Shown: piece by piece, positions 35,987-45,199 of the stretch
How positions within the stretch are numbered: position 1 is the first letter of the stretch
How the letters are laid out: each line of letters begins with the position of its first letter
Assembly (NCBI GenBank): GCA_965223305.1
Contig: CBDCWT010000031.1
Span: forward strand, 62,001 to 126,000
Direction of reading: 5' to 3'
DNA length: 64,000 nucleotides
Source: CBDCWT01 sp965223305
GTDB taxonomy: Bacteria; Planctomycetota; Planctomycetia; Pirellulales; Pirellulaceae
Notes under the pieces: generated by a model
Database searches by the model: none
Seen by the model: only the letters and a program-made list of their open reading frames with translations
What the model was told of the DNA's origin: nothing
Position numbers and translations under genes: made by a program

Positions 35987-37214
35987 TCATCGCGCAAGGT
36001 CGGACTGGCGGAGCCGCCGCAGCGCTTCGTCCGCCCACGGGCTGCCCGGTGATAACGTGAGGAACTCGCGCCAGTGATATTCGGCCTCTTGTCGCCGGTT
36101 CAAATCGTCCAGCGCACCGGCCAAATGGTAGTGGACGTCAGGATAGTCGGGATGATAGGCCAACGTTCCCCTGAAACGCAGCAACCGCCAGTTCCAGCTC
36201 GCCCATCTCCGCGAGAACACACCCCAAGTTGGCGCGGGCTTCCACAAAGTCCTCGTCGAGCTCGATCGCCATAAAGTAGCGTTCGCGAGCCGCGGATATA
36301 TCACCCAAACGGTAGAGCAGCTCCGCCAAACGAAAGCAGATTTCGGGGCGCGGGCCAGCCGAAGTCAGCGCGGCGCGGTACATCTCGGCGGCTGCATCGA
36401 GACAATTGTCGTCCTCATAGGTGGCCGCTAGCTGAACCATCTCTTCAGGAGTGCACGTTTCACGCTGCTCACTTAGGTAGTCCGCCAAGGCCAGAGTTGG
36501 CTGGTCCTCTCCCTCAGGCAGTTCCGACTCACCGGCCTCCTCCGTCTCCAACGAATCGAAATCGATCCGCAGCTGTCCGCCTGGCTCGACCAGCCCTCCG
36601 CCCTGCCGCAGCAGCAGCTGCTGTCCTTCCACAATGACGGATAACTGGGCGAGTGGCCGCTCGACATCTGGCACGTACTTCGACAGCTGTGCCAACTTCT
36701 TCTCGATCGCCTTGGGAGAGGCGCCCGCAGCTAACAGTTGGGCCAGATGGCGCGCTGTGGCGACCTCTTGAAAATCGAAGTACGGCAAGCGGTGAACTTC
36801 ACGAGCGGGGACGATCAAGCCGCAGCGATGCCAGCGACGGATTGCCGAGACCGAGACTCCTAACAACTCGGCCAGCATCGCCGGTGTGTAGAGCCGTCTA
36901 ATCGACTGCTCGCCGTCTACGAGACCCAGGCGTTGCCAGAGTTGTGTCTCGGAGATAATCTCCAGACGACCTTCGCCCGCCGCCCGATGAATCGTCTCGT
37001 CCAGCAACTCCTCGTCGTCGCCGATTGGCAATTCGTCTGCCCCGACCACGATCAGGTCGACGTCGGCACTGCATTCCGCGGCCGCTGTGCCACCATGCTG
37101 GCGGACAAACTGCTGCGCTTCTCGCTTGGTAAGCCCTCCGAGCTTGCCCACAAAAGCCACGCGCCTGCCTTGCAGCAGTTGGGCAACGTCACTATCCGCG
37201 GCGACGGGCATCAT
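35987..37214 (-). CDS. BRCT / MerR-type HTH / TPR regulator, frameshifted near C-terminus
   Basis: Starting at ATG 37214 (frame open from 37277): a BRCT-like domain (LQGRRVAFVGKLGGLTKREA, residues about 13-90), a MerR-type winged helix (RLYTPAMLAELLGVSVSAIR...GLIVPAREVHRLPYFDFQEV, about 108-170), an acidic linker, then TPRs. The frame breaks at a GGGG run near 36170, where VAAFQ should continue as GTLAYHPDYPDVHYHLAGAL in the next frame to the stop at 35987; removing one G gives a continuous TPR. The combination suggests a cytoplasmic regulator using TPRs for partner binding. The target is unknown. Confidence 0.75.
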
Positions 37215-37379
37215 AGAGGATAGTGTCGCGAGCGGCAGATCTAGTGTCAATGTGCACCGGCCGCGGCGCAGGCACAATCACTCGATCAACTTAGCCAAAA
37301 GACGCAACGACGCGTTGCGTGGGAGTCGTTCCGCAGCAGGTCCCTCGGCCGTGCGCCGCGGTGCAGCAGGATCCCGAAT

Positions 37380-38666
37380 TCAGTTTTCGCCCTCGTCACT
37401 GGGCGAAACAGGGTTGCGCACAAGATTGGACCTCTCGGAGTTGGCCGCTTCAGCGGACCCGGTGCCCGCCTCGGCGGACCCGCCGCTGTCGGTCTCCGCT
37501 GACCCAGCTTCCTCACCGGACCCTGCATCTGCACCGGACTCAGCACCTGCCGCTTCCGCGGACGACTCCGCTTCCGTCGGCTCTTTTCGCGCCTCGGTCA
37601 GCTCCGGAGCAACATCGGCAGCGGTCGGGCTACCTGCCGCCGCCGGTGGAACGGCATAGCTTGGGAAGGAAGTCGACGGCGCTCCGTAGTACGTCGAACC
37701 ACCCAAGTACGAGCCGCAAGGGTCGACGGGCACTCGCATCGTTACCGTGCGAGGAACCATGCGAGTCGTCGTGTAGGGTACCCACTTCGCTACGGTATGC
37801 GGCACCTGCACGGTCTTGGTCTCAGAGACCATCTTGCAGACTCTGACCTGTACCGGCTCGATCCTATCTTCCCACTCGATCCTCTGTGTTGTGTAGGTAA
37901 CCGGCTTGGTCACCTGTTGCTCGACCCATTTGCAGACTTGGACTTGGACCGGATTGCTGACAACTTCGTCCACATAGCGGGTCACCGAAACGGGCACCTT
38001 TTGGGTGACGACTTTTTGTTGGTACGTCGTCTGTGGAACTTGGCAAGCGACCACGTTGGGCACGTACTGACGCTGGACGGTATACCGTCCAGCGGCTTGG
38101 GTCGGCACCCAGTGAAATCCTCCGCGGCGAAAGACCGTCGTACCTGTCAACGGATCCGCGGCATAGCCGCCTGGCAACCAGCGCAGCCGGTTACGGACCA
38201 CTCCTGGTGAATAGACCATCTGGTCGACGAGTCCACCCTGATCGACATACTGTGTCCTCATCGTGGTGACCGGCTCGTAGGAGACGTAGTTGCGATCCTG
38301 CAACACCGTCTCCGTCACAGGCCGCCGCACAGTGTGTTGCCGATAGCGTGTTTCGGTCTCCATCACCGGACGAAGGACCTTATAGACTTCCTGGCGTGTG
38401 TGTGTTTCGACAACCGGCTTCGCCACCCGATATCGGCGCTCACGCGACTCGGTTTCCCAAACCGGGCGCGTGGAGGTGACCTGGCGGTTCTCCAACACTG
38501 TCTCGTATTGCAAACGATATGAGGTGACCTGCTGAGGCTCGTAAACGGTCTGGTTGATGACCTGACAATCGGCACCGATGACCGTCTGTGCCGAAGCGAT
38601 GGATCCGCCGGCGAGACTCGCCAGCAAAGAGACGATCGCTACACAGGGTTTGAACAACTTCGTCAT
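37380..38666 (-). CDS. YTV-repeat cell-wall protein
   Basis: 428 residues with a signal peptide (MTKLFKPCVAIVSLLASLAGG, cleavage near SAQ). Many Tyr/Thr/Val-rich repeats follow, such as QVTSYRLQYETVLENRQVTS, RYRVAKPVVETHTR and VTKPVTYTTQRIEWE, the pattern of the YTV domain (PF07639) seen in planctomycete cell-wall proteins. Regularly spaced Cys residues (CQVINQT, CQVP, CKWVEQ, CKMVSE) could form crosslinks. The C-terminal ~90 residues are Ala/Glu/Ser/Gly-rich low complexity. It is expected to be a structural component of the proteinaceous envelope. It is a strong taxonomic marker. Confidence 0.9.
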   Translation of the reverse strand: MTKLFKPCVAIVSLLASLAGGSIASAQTVIGADCQVINQTVYEPQQVTSYRLQYETVLENRQVTSTRPVWETESRERRYRVAKPVVETHTRQEVYKVLRPVMETETRYRQHTVRRPVTETVLQDRNYVSYEPVTTMRTQYVDQGGLVDQMVYSPGVVRNRLRWLPGGYAADPLTGTTVFRRGGFHWVPTQAAGRYTVQRQYVPNVVACQVPQTTYQQKVVTQKVPVSVTRYVDEVVSNPVQVQVCKWVEQQVTKPVTYTTQRIEWEDRIEPVQVRVCKMVSETKTVQVPHTVAKWVPYTTTRMVPRTVTMRVPVDPCGSYLGGSTYYGAPSTSFPSYAVPPAAAGSPTAADVAPELTEARKEPTEAESSAEAAGAESGADAGSGEEAGSAETDSGGSAEAGTGSAEAANSERSNLVRNPVSPSDEGEN

Positions 38667-39234
38667 TTGCGTTTCTCACCTCACACGATTCGTTACCGCC
38701 GCGCATCGCGCCCGTTCGAGAAAGGCGCCCTCTACACACGAGTTTGCCGAACGAAGGCCAAAGTCGCAAACGGAAAAATCCGCGTCTGGCCGGTAACCAC
38801 GTCTCAAACGCCAACCACCGTTCGGCTTACGGCAGACAAAATTTTGTTGGAAGTTTCTTAAAGACGTTTTGACCTAACCGCCGACAATACTACGTTACTA
38901 TCAAGCTTATTCATACCGAATAGAACTTGATCGTCAACGGATCGAAAAGAATACCCTCCTACAAGCGCTACAACTGCCAGAGTTGCTGCAACTGATGCCT
39001 CTTGCGCAGTCTACTGAAACTCGAAAATGGGTACCGTGGAGGAAGGCACACGGCACTCTCTTTAACGAGCTGGCGGGTTGTAGGTGTCTTCGCTCGACTA
39101 GCTGTTGCTAGCTCCAGCCGCTACGATTCTTGAGGGACACTTGGTCTCAACAACGAGCGCTGCACGCCACGAGACGACCACCTTTTGCACGTGGTCGAAC
39201 TTCAGTCCCCGCACCAGCCCACAATGGACAAACG
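38667..39234. other. Divergent intergenic region
   Basis: About 570 bp between the divergent YTV and dehydrogenase genes, noticeably AT-richer around 38820-38960. A plus-strand TTGACC at about 38868 has no good -10 partner at the right distance. No gene or repeat is supported. Confidence 0.4.
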
Positions 39235-40203
39235 ATGACCGCAGCACGGCCAGTCATTGTCATTCCCGGTGACGACCCGGTTCAAATCGCTGATTCACCT
39301 CGGCTCGACCAACTCCGGCAGCTCGGCGACCTACATATCTACCGTGACCGGCCCGCCACGCCCGCAGAGCAAGTCGAGCGCTTGCGCGATGCTGACGTGC
39401 TGTTGAACTCTCGCGGGCAAGTCAAATGGCCGGGTGAGCTGCTGGCCCAGTTGCCGCGGCTAAAGATGATCACGACCTGCAGCATCGGCACCGACTCGAT
39501 CGATCTAACAGCGGCGCGCGAACGAGGCATCCTGGTTTCGAACATACCCGGCCGCACAGCGCCGGTCGTCGCCGAGCACGCTCTTGCCCTGATGTTCGCC
39601 GCGGCCAAACGGGTGGCCTACCAAACCAGCGAACTGAAGGCGGGTCGCTGGACGCGCACCGAGAACATCTTGCTAGCGGGAAAGACGCTAGGCGTCGTAG
39701 GGGCCGGGGCGATCGGCCGGGAGATGATCCGGCTTGGACAGGCGGTCGGCATGCGGGTCATCGCCTGGACTTTCAATCCATCTACGTCCCGGGAACACGA
39801 GCTGGGTGTCCCCTTCGTCCAGCTCGATCAGCTACTCACCGAGAGCGATGTGGTGAGTGTTCACATTCGGCTGACCCCTGATAGCCGGGGATTCATCGGC
39901 GCCGCTCAACTGGCTCAGATGAAACAAGGCAGCCTGCTCGTGAACAGCGCGCGTGGAGATATCGTCGACTCGAACGCTCTTGTCGCCGCACTGGCAGCAG
40001 GACATCTCGCCGGCGCAGCCCTGGACGTGTTTGACTCCGAGCCTTTACCGGCCGACCATCCGATTCTGGGCTGTGAACAGGTCGTGTTGACGCCACACAA
40101 TGCCGACCAAACGCCCGAAGGTATCGATTTGCTGAACGCCGGCGCGGTGGAGAACGTGCTAGCGTTCTTGAATGGCCATCCACAGAACGTGGTCACGAAG
40201 TAG
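39235..40203 (+). CDS. D-2-hydroxyacid dehydrogenase (NAD-dependent)
   Basis: 322 residues from ATG 39235; the frame is open from 39130 but the extra N-terminus is unlike the family. The Rossmann motif TLGVVGAGAIGREMIRLGQAVG is followed by the catalytic set of the family: Arg in VNSARGDIVD, Glu in DVFDSEPLP and His in LTPHNADQTPEG. The enzyme interconverts a 2-keto acid and a D-2-hydroxy acid with NAD(H). The substrate (phosphoglycerate, glyoxylate or other) cannot be told from sequence; the absence of an ACT domain argues against classic SerA. Convergent with the HEAT protein. Confidence 0.85.
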   Translation: MTAARPVIVIPGDDPVQIADSPRLDQLRQLGDLHIYRDRPATPAEQVERLRDADVLLNSRGQVKWPGELLAQLPRLKMITTCSIGTDSIDLTAARERGILVSNIPGRTAPVVAEHALALMFAAAKRVAYQTSELKAGRWTRTENILLAGKTLGVVGAGAIGREMIRLGQAVGMRVIAWTFNPSTSREHELGVPFVQLDQLLTESDVVSVHIRLTPDSRGFIGAAQLAQMKQGSLLVNSARGDIVDSNALVAALAAGHLAGAALDVFDSEPLPADHPILGCEQVVLTPHNADQTPEGIDLLNAGAVENVLAFLNGHPQNVVTK

Positions 40204-40206
40204 AGG

Positions 40207-41244
40207 TCACGGGGAGGCAGTGGCCCGCGTCAGCGTGATCAAGACCTCTCGTGCCTTGATGCGAATGCCGGTATGAGTCCGCGCAGGGAAGTTCTCTAAA
40301 TCCGAGTCGATCAAGTCTTGTAACGCTGAAGTAAGCGGCGACAAGTCGTCACCGTCGTTGTTCTTCGCTAACTCGGCCGCTCCGCGAATGCCGTTCGTAA
40401 TCACCATCAATCGCTTGGATTCCTTGCCGCCCTGATGTGACTCCGTGTCGGCAGCGGCCTCGTTCGCTGGATCCAGCATTTCGAGTAGCACTGAGATCGC
40501 GCGGGGATCGCCGCCACGCGCCAAGCCGAGCGCTGCGTTGTAGCGCGCGTTGGCATACCCATCCGCGAGCAACATTTCGAGGCGATCGTGGGCTGCGGAA
40601 CTGCCGACGATACCTAGGGCGAAGGCGGCTGTCGAGCGTAGCTCCGCGCGAGCTTCACTTTCCTGCTGGCTGTCAGAGCGTTCGCGCGCGGCAGCCTGCA
40701 GCACCTTCATTACCGCTTCCTCTTGGGCGGTCTCGCCGTGTGACGCAAAAACGGCAATCGCTTCGATGGCCGCGCGGCGGACGTCAATGTCCCGCAGGCT
40801 CCTCTCCTGCACCGCGGCGGTTAGCAAGGGAGGTAGAGCCGAAGCCGTTCGAAATTCACCCAGAGCTCGGCAGAGGAACATCCGCAGCCGGATGTGTTTT
40901 TCTTCGCTGCCGCCGGACTCCAACTGCTGCAGCAAGATCGCCCCTAGCTCCTCCGCCATCTCCGGATCCGACTTCAGATGATCGTAGTCTGGATTTCGTA
41001 GCAGGTCCGCCAACGTAAGCGCCTTCTGCCAGCTGGCATCGTTCAGCTGACGAAGATCTTGAACCAGCTGCCGCGGGTTGCTTCCCATATGGGCGAGCCA
41101 GTTGAGCATCAGCCAGACCATGACGATGATCGTGACAATCACCATCGGGATGACAAATAGCTGCAAGAGAAACCCGGCGGACGGAGGTTGGACCGGGGGA
41201 AGCGGCTGAGGATCCGGAGAGGTAGCCTGTTGATCGGAGTCCAT
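40207..41244 (-). CDS. Membrane-anchored HEAT-repeat protein
   Basis: 345 residues: a Pro-rich cytoplasmic start, one transmembrane helix (FVIPMVIVTIIVMVWLMLNW, about 30-49), then HEAT-like helical repeats (RLRMFLCRALGEFRTASALP, VRRAAIEAIAVFASHGETAQ, TAAFALGIVGSSAAHDRL, YNAALGLARGGDPRAISVL). Such proteins act as interaction scaffolds. The partner is unknown. Confidence 0.75.
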   Translation of the reverse strand: MDSDQQATSPDPQPLPPVQPPSAGFLLQLFVIPMVIVTIIVMVWLMLNWLAHMGSNPRQLVQDLRQLNDASWQKALTLADLLRNPDYDHLKSDPEMAEELGAILLQQLESGGSEEKHIRLRMFLCRALGEFRTASALPPLLTAAVQERSLRDIDVRRAAIEAIAVFASHGETAQEEAVMKVLQAAARERSDSQQESEARAELRSTAAFALGIVGSSAAHDRLEMLLADGYANARYNAALGLARGGDPRAISVLLEMLDPANEAAADTESHQGGKESKRLMVITNGIRGAAELAKNNDGDDLSPLTSALQDLIDSDLENFPARTHTGIRIKAREVLITLTRATASP

Positions 41245-41990
41245 GGATTCGGGTCGTCTCTAGGTAGCTAAATACTGACAGCAACTCTTTGTAGTCGTTT
41301 TCGGATGATCCATCGAGTGCTGTTGACCCTGGCAGATTGTCGCAGGCGAGCGGTGGACCAGTCTCGGCCACGCAGCCATCCCTCCTCGCTCGGACATCCA
41401 CCTCACCCTCCCGCTCGGAGGTCGTGCAGCTTTTAAGTTATCTGTTTGCCAGGGTTTAGCGGTAGGCCGGAACAAGCGGCGCCAGCAGCCATCCCTGCGC
41501 CTACGATTTCCCACGCCGCGCTGTTCCGGCAACACCGGTTTGATGCGTCGCCGGAACAGCGCGGCGCTCACGGAGTGTGAAGCCAGAGCTCTCCCGCCGC
41601 TTGTTCCGGCCTACAGCTCTCCGGCTACAAATCAGCCGGAATGCGTTAGCCCACGGTTCCTGGCGCTTCCGGCTCGGCGGGAGCCTCGCCCTCCCGGCCT
41701 GGTGACGGATGACCTCTAAATCTGCGCCAAACTCTGGCGAGTTCGGCCCCACTCCGAGGGGAGAGTGAAGAAAGACGAAATCACGGACTAAGCTAGAAGC
41801 TGCACGACCTCCTCGCGTAAACTCCTCACTGCGGCTCTTCCTCCGGATGTGGATGGTCAAGCGGTTGTCGGCATCACGATCCCTGCCTGTAAGTATCGAC
41901 AACGGAAGTACTTATCGCCGAAAACTTGTCGCCGGTTTATTCTACCCTAGGATTCAGGAGGGATAGAATCCAGAGAAAGCGAGGCCACTT
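41245..41990. repeat. Intergenic repeat field with nested inverted repeat
   Basis: 41463-41613 is bounded by TAGGCCGGAACAAGCGGC and GCCGCTTGTTCCGGCCTA, and contains the inner pair GCCGCGCTGTTCCGGC / GCCGGAACAGCGCGGC. A second copy lies at 56614-56794. To its right are the modules GCGTTAGCCCACGGTTCC, GGCGGGAGCCTCGCCCTCCC and CCAAACTCTGGCGAGTTCGG shared with other gaps. No gene is supported in 746 bp; the promoter of the aminotransferase gene is expected after 41900. Confidence 0.75.
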
Positions 41991-43331
41991 ATGCTAATGC
42001 GATGGGCTGAGGGTGATGTTCCGTGTTTGCGGACGGAGTTGCCCGGCCCGCAAGCCCGCAAGCTTGTGGCGCTGGACGAGCAGTTCACGTCCCCCTCCTA
42101 TACACGCGAATACCCGCTTGCCGTGGCGCGCGCGTCGGGTGCCGTGATCGAAGATCTGGACGGCAACCGGTTTCTAGACTTTACGGCCGGAATCGCCGTT
42201 TGCTCTACCGGCCACTGCCATCCGAGGGTTGTCGAGGCCATTCAGAGGCAGGCTGAGCGGTTGCTGCACATGTCGGGTACCGACTTTTACTACGGCCCGC
42301 AGGCCGAATTGGCTAGGAAGCTGGCCCAGATCGTTCCGGGCGACGACGCGAAACGTGTGTTCTTTACGAATTCGGGCGCCGAGTCCGTTGAGGCGGCGTT
42401 CAAACTGGCTCGCCACCACACCGGCCGGCGGCAGATGATTGCGTTCTTCGGGGCGTTTCATGGCCGTACAATGGGGGCGCTCTCGCTCACCGGCAGCAAG
42501 GTCACACAGCGCGCGGGTTTCGCCCCGTTTGTGCCCGGGGTCACCCACGTCGACTATCCAAACTGCTACCGGGATATGGGGCTGTCGGAGGCCGAGTGCT
42601 GCCAGCGGACGATCGATCAGATCGAAGAGTTGTTCCGGAAAACTGTGCCACCGGACGACGTCGCGGCGATCGTTGTCGAGCCGATCCAAGGTGAGGGTGG
42701 TTATGTTGTCCCACCTGCAAACTTCCATCAACGGTTGAAATCGCTCGCCGCAGAGCACGGAATCCTCTATGTCGTCGACGAAGTACAGGCGGGGATGGGC
42801 CGTACGGGTAGGATGCTGGCTATCGAGCACTGGGGCGTCGAGCCAGACATCATCTGCTTGGCAAAAGGGCTGGCTTCCGGGATGCCGTTAGGCGCCATCG
42901 TTGCCCGGGAGAGTGTCATGGATTGGCCGCCCGGCGCTCACGCCAGCACGTTCGGAGGCAATCCAGTTTGCTGTGCGGCCGCGCTGGAGACGATTGCCCT
43001 GTTGGAACAAAGTCTGATCGAGAATGCAGCTGAAGTAGGTGACGAACTACTAACGGGCCTTGGTGCATTGGCCGATCGGCACGACGCCATCGGCGACGTG
43101 CGAGGCAAGGGTCTGATGGTGGGAGTCGAGTTAGTGAAAGATCGGCGAAGTCGTCAGCCGGCTGCCGATCTTCGCGACGCGGCCGTCGCCAGGTCTTTTG
43201 AAAAGGGCCTATTGCTGCTGGGTTGTGGCAGCAACTCCGTTCGCTTCTGTCCACCTTTGGTGGTCGGCTCCCACGAGGTGCGGACAGCGGTTTCCATCTT
43301 TGACGAGGTGTTGCAGGAACTTTCCCAATGA
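41991..43331 (+). CDS. Class III PLP aminotransferase (lysine 6- / 4-aminobutyrate-type)
   Basis: 446 residues of normal length. Class III signatures: FLDFTAGIAVCSTGHCHP, TNSGAESVEAAFKLAR, IAFFGAFHGRTMGALSLTG, VVEPIQGEGGY, VDEVQAGMGRTGRM and the PLP lysine in LAKGLASGMPLGA. The substrate could be GABA, lysine or ornithine. It ends in an ATGA overlap with an ALDH7-type dehydrogenase, the enzyme that oxidises 2-aminoadipate semialdehyde, so a lysine 6-aminotransferase role is the best guess. Cytoplasmic. Confidence 0.82.
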   Translation: MLMRWAEGDVPCLRTELPGPQARKLVALDEQFTSPSYTREYPLAVARASGAVIEDLDGNRFLDFTAGIAVCSTGHCHPRVVEAIQRQAERLLHMSGTDFYYGPQAELARKLAQIVPGDDAKRVFFTNSGAESVEAAFKLARHHTGRRQMIAFFGAFHGRTMGALSLTGSKVTQRAGFAPFVPGVTHVDYPNCYRDMGLSEAECCQRTIDQIEELFRKTVPPDDVAAIVVEPIQGEGGYVVPPANFHQRLKSLAAEHGILYVVDEVQAGMGRTGRMLAIEHWGVEPDIICLAKGLASGMPLGAIVARESVMDWPPGAHASTFGGNPVCCAAALETIALLEQSLIENAAEVGDELLTGLGALADRHDAIGDVRGKGLMVGVELVKDRRSRQPAADLRDAAVARSFEKGLLLLGCGSNSVRFCPPLVVGSHEVRTAVSIFDEVLQELSQ

Positions 43332-44860
43332 TCGACTCCTTCCACCAGGTCCTTCAGCAACTCGGCATCGAGGAACTCAACAGCGGTGTCTGCTGTGAGG
43401 GTCAGTGGATCAAGAACCCCGGCGGCCAGGAAATCGTCTCGATAAACCCGTCGACCGGCGAGCCCCTTGCGCGCGTAGCGACCGCGGGCCGCTCCGAGTA
43501 CGAACGGTGTATCGTGGCGAGTCAGCATGCGTTCGAGAAGTGGCGCTGCGTCCCGCCACCGGAACGCGGGGCCGTCGTTCGCGAATTGGGAAACGCGTTG
43601 CGGGAGAAACAGCAAGAGCTAGGCCTGCTGGTAACACTAGAGGTCGGTAAGATCCGCGCGGAGGGAACGGGCGAGGTTCAGGAGATGATCGATATGTGCG
43701 ACTTCGCAACCGGTCTCTCCCGCCAGTTGTATGGACTGACCATGGCCAGCGAACGTCCGCAGCACCGACTCTTCGAGCAATGGCATCCGCTCGGTCCCGT
43801 GGGTGTCATCACGGCGTTCAACTTTCCCGTCGCGGTGTGGGCCTGGAATGCCACGCTGGCCGCCGTGTGCGGGAACTCCACGCTCTGGAAGCCATCACCG
43901 ATCGCTCCACTGACGGCGATCGCGGTGCAGAAAATCGTCAATCAAGTTCTCGCAGCCTCCGGTGTGGAGCCTGGAATTCTGAATCTCTGTATCAGCAGCA
44001 GTGCCGATGCCGGCCGTTGGATGGCCGCAGACTCCCGCTTGCCGCTGATTTCCGCCACTGGTAGCTGTGAAATGGGACGTTCCGTATCTGCCACGGTCGG
44101 TGGCCGGCTGGGACGTAGCCTGTTGGAGTTGGGCGGAAACAACGCCATCATCCTGACCGAATCGGCGGATCTGGACCTCGCCCTGCGAGCTGTTCTATTC
44201 GCCGCAGTAGGCACGGCCGGCCAGCGATGCACAACATTACGCCGGCTGTTCCTTCATGAGTCGATCGCGGATCACTTCATCGATCGCCTCGTAGAGGCCT
44301 ACCGCACGATTCCTGTCGGTGATCCTTGGAGTGACGGCATTCTGCTGGGTCCGTTGATCAGCGAGCAAGCGGTCCAGCAGATGGAGTTCGCGCTGTCCGA
44401 AGCGAAACGGCAAGGCGGTCAGCTTGTCTATGGGGGAACACGTCTCGAGCGGCCCGGGTTCTTTGTACAACCGGCCATCGTTCGCGCTCGCTCGGAGATG
44501 GCCATCGTGGCGGAAGAGACGTTTGCACCCATCCTCTACGTCATTCCTTATCAAGAACTCGACGATGCGATCCAGCTTCACAATTCGGTCAAGCAAGGTC
44601 TGTCCTCGGCTATCTTTACCGATCGAATTGCGTCGGCCGAGCAGTTTCTGTCTGCCGCAGGCAGCGATTGCGGTATTGCCAACGTCAACATCGGCACGTC
44701 GGGGGCCGAAATCGGCGGCGCTTTCGGTGGTGAAAAGGACACCGGAGGCGGACGAGAAGCCGGCAGCGATGCCTGGAAATCCTACATGCGGCGCCAAACC
44801 TGCACGATCAACTACGGGCGGCAACTTCCCCTAGCGCAGGGTGTCGAGTTCGAGCTGTAA
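43328..44860 (+). CDS. L-aminoadipate-semialdehyde dehydrogenase-like (ALDH7 family)
   Basis: 510 residues. NAD-aldehyde dehydrogenase landmarks: GVITAFNFPVAVWAWNATLA, the catalytic glutamate in LLELGGNNAI and the catalytic Cys in GTAGQRCTT. The C-terminal GTSGAEIGGAFGGEKDTGGG then REAGSDAWKSYMRRQT is diagnostic for ALDH7 (antiquitin, piperideine-6-carboxylate dehydrogenase). It converts 2-aminoadipate 6-semialdehyde to 2-aminoadipate in lysine breakdown. Coupled to the aminotransferase by a 4-nt overlap. Confidence 0.88.
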   Translation: MIDSFHQVLQQLGIEELNSGVCCEGQWIKNPGGQEIVSINPSTGEPLARVATAGRSEYERCIVASQHAFEKWRCVPPPERGAVVRELGNALREKQQELGLLVTLEVGKIRAEGTGEVQEMIDMCDFATGLSRQLYGLTMASERPQHRLFEQWHPLGPVGVITAFNFPVAVWAWNATLAAVCGNSTLWKPSPIAPLTAIAVQKIVNQVLAASGVEPGILNLCISSSADAGRWMAADSRLPLISATGSCEMGRSVSATVGGRLGRSLLELGGNNAIILTESADLDLALRAVLFAAVGTAGQRCTTLRRLFLHESIADHFIDRLVEAYRTIPVGDPWSDGILLGPLISEQAVQQMEFALSEAKRQGGQLVYGGTRLERPGFFVQPAIVRARSEMAIVAEETFAPILYVIPYQELDDAIQLHNSVKQGLSSAIFTDRIASAEQFLSAAGSDCGIANVNIGTSGAEIGGAFGGEKDTGGGREAGSDAWKSYMRRQTCTINYGRQLPLAQGVEFEL

Positions 44861-45199
44861 CCTCAGCACATCCGCGCAGCCCGAACTGAAATCCAAGCTC
44901 TGCGAGTATTCCGCACCCCCGGGTGCTGCTCAACGCCGTCAAGGACTCTTTTTCAACGTTCCGCCGCTTTCCCACCGTAGCCGAACTCGCGCACGAGCCG
45001 CAGTAGCTGAACTCGCCAGAGCGTAGCCGAACTCGCCAGAGTTTGGTGGACCGCTCCCCGATCGTAGCCGAACTCGCCAGAGTTTGGCAGCCTGCCAATT
45101 CATCCAAATTCTGCCGAATTCGACCACAAGAAATCCTTAACGACGCTGCTTGCTGCTACAATCAATCCGACATCCAGGGGGATTAACGAATGAGGGTGG
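44861..45199. repeat. Intergenic repeats (GTAGCCGAACTCGCCAGAG family)
   Basis: GTAGCCGAACTCGCCAGAG appears at about 45025 and 45065, with inverted partners such as CAAATTCTGCCGAATTCG near 45105, forming small hairpins. The same unit occurs at 22.2, 26.8, 27.0, 41.7, 48.7 and 61.3-61.4 kb. GAGGGTGG just before 45200 is the probable RBS of the WD40 gene. Confidence 0.7.
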
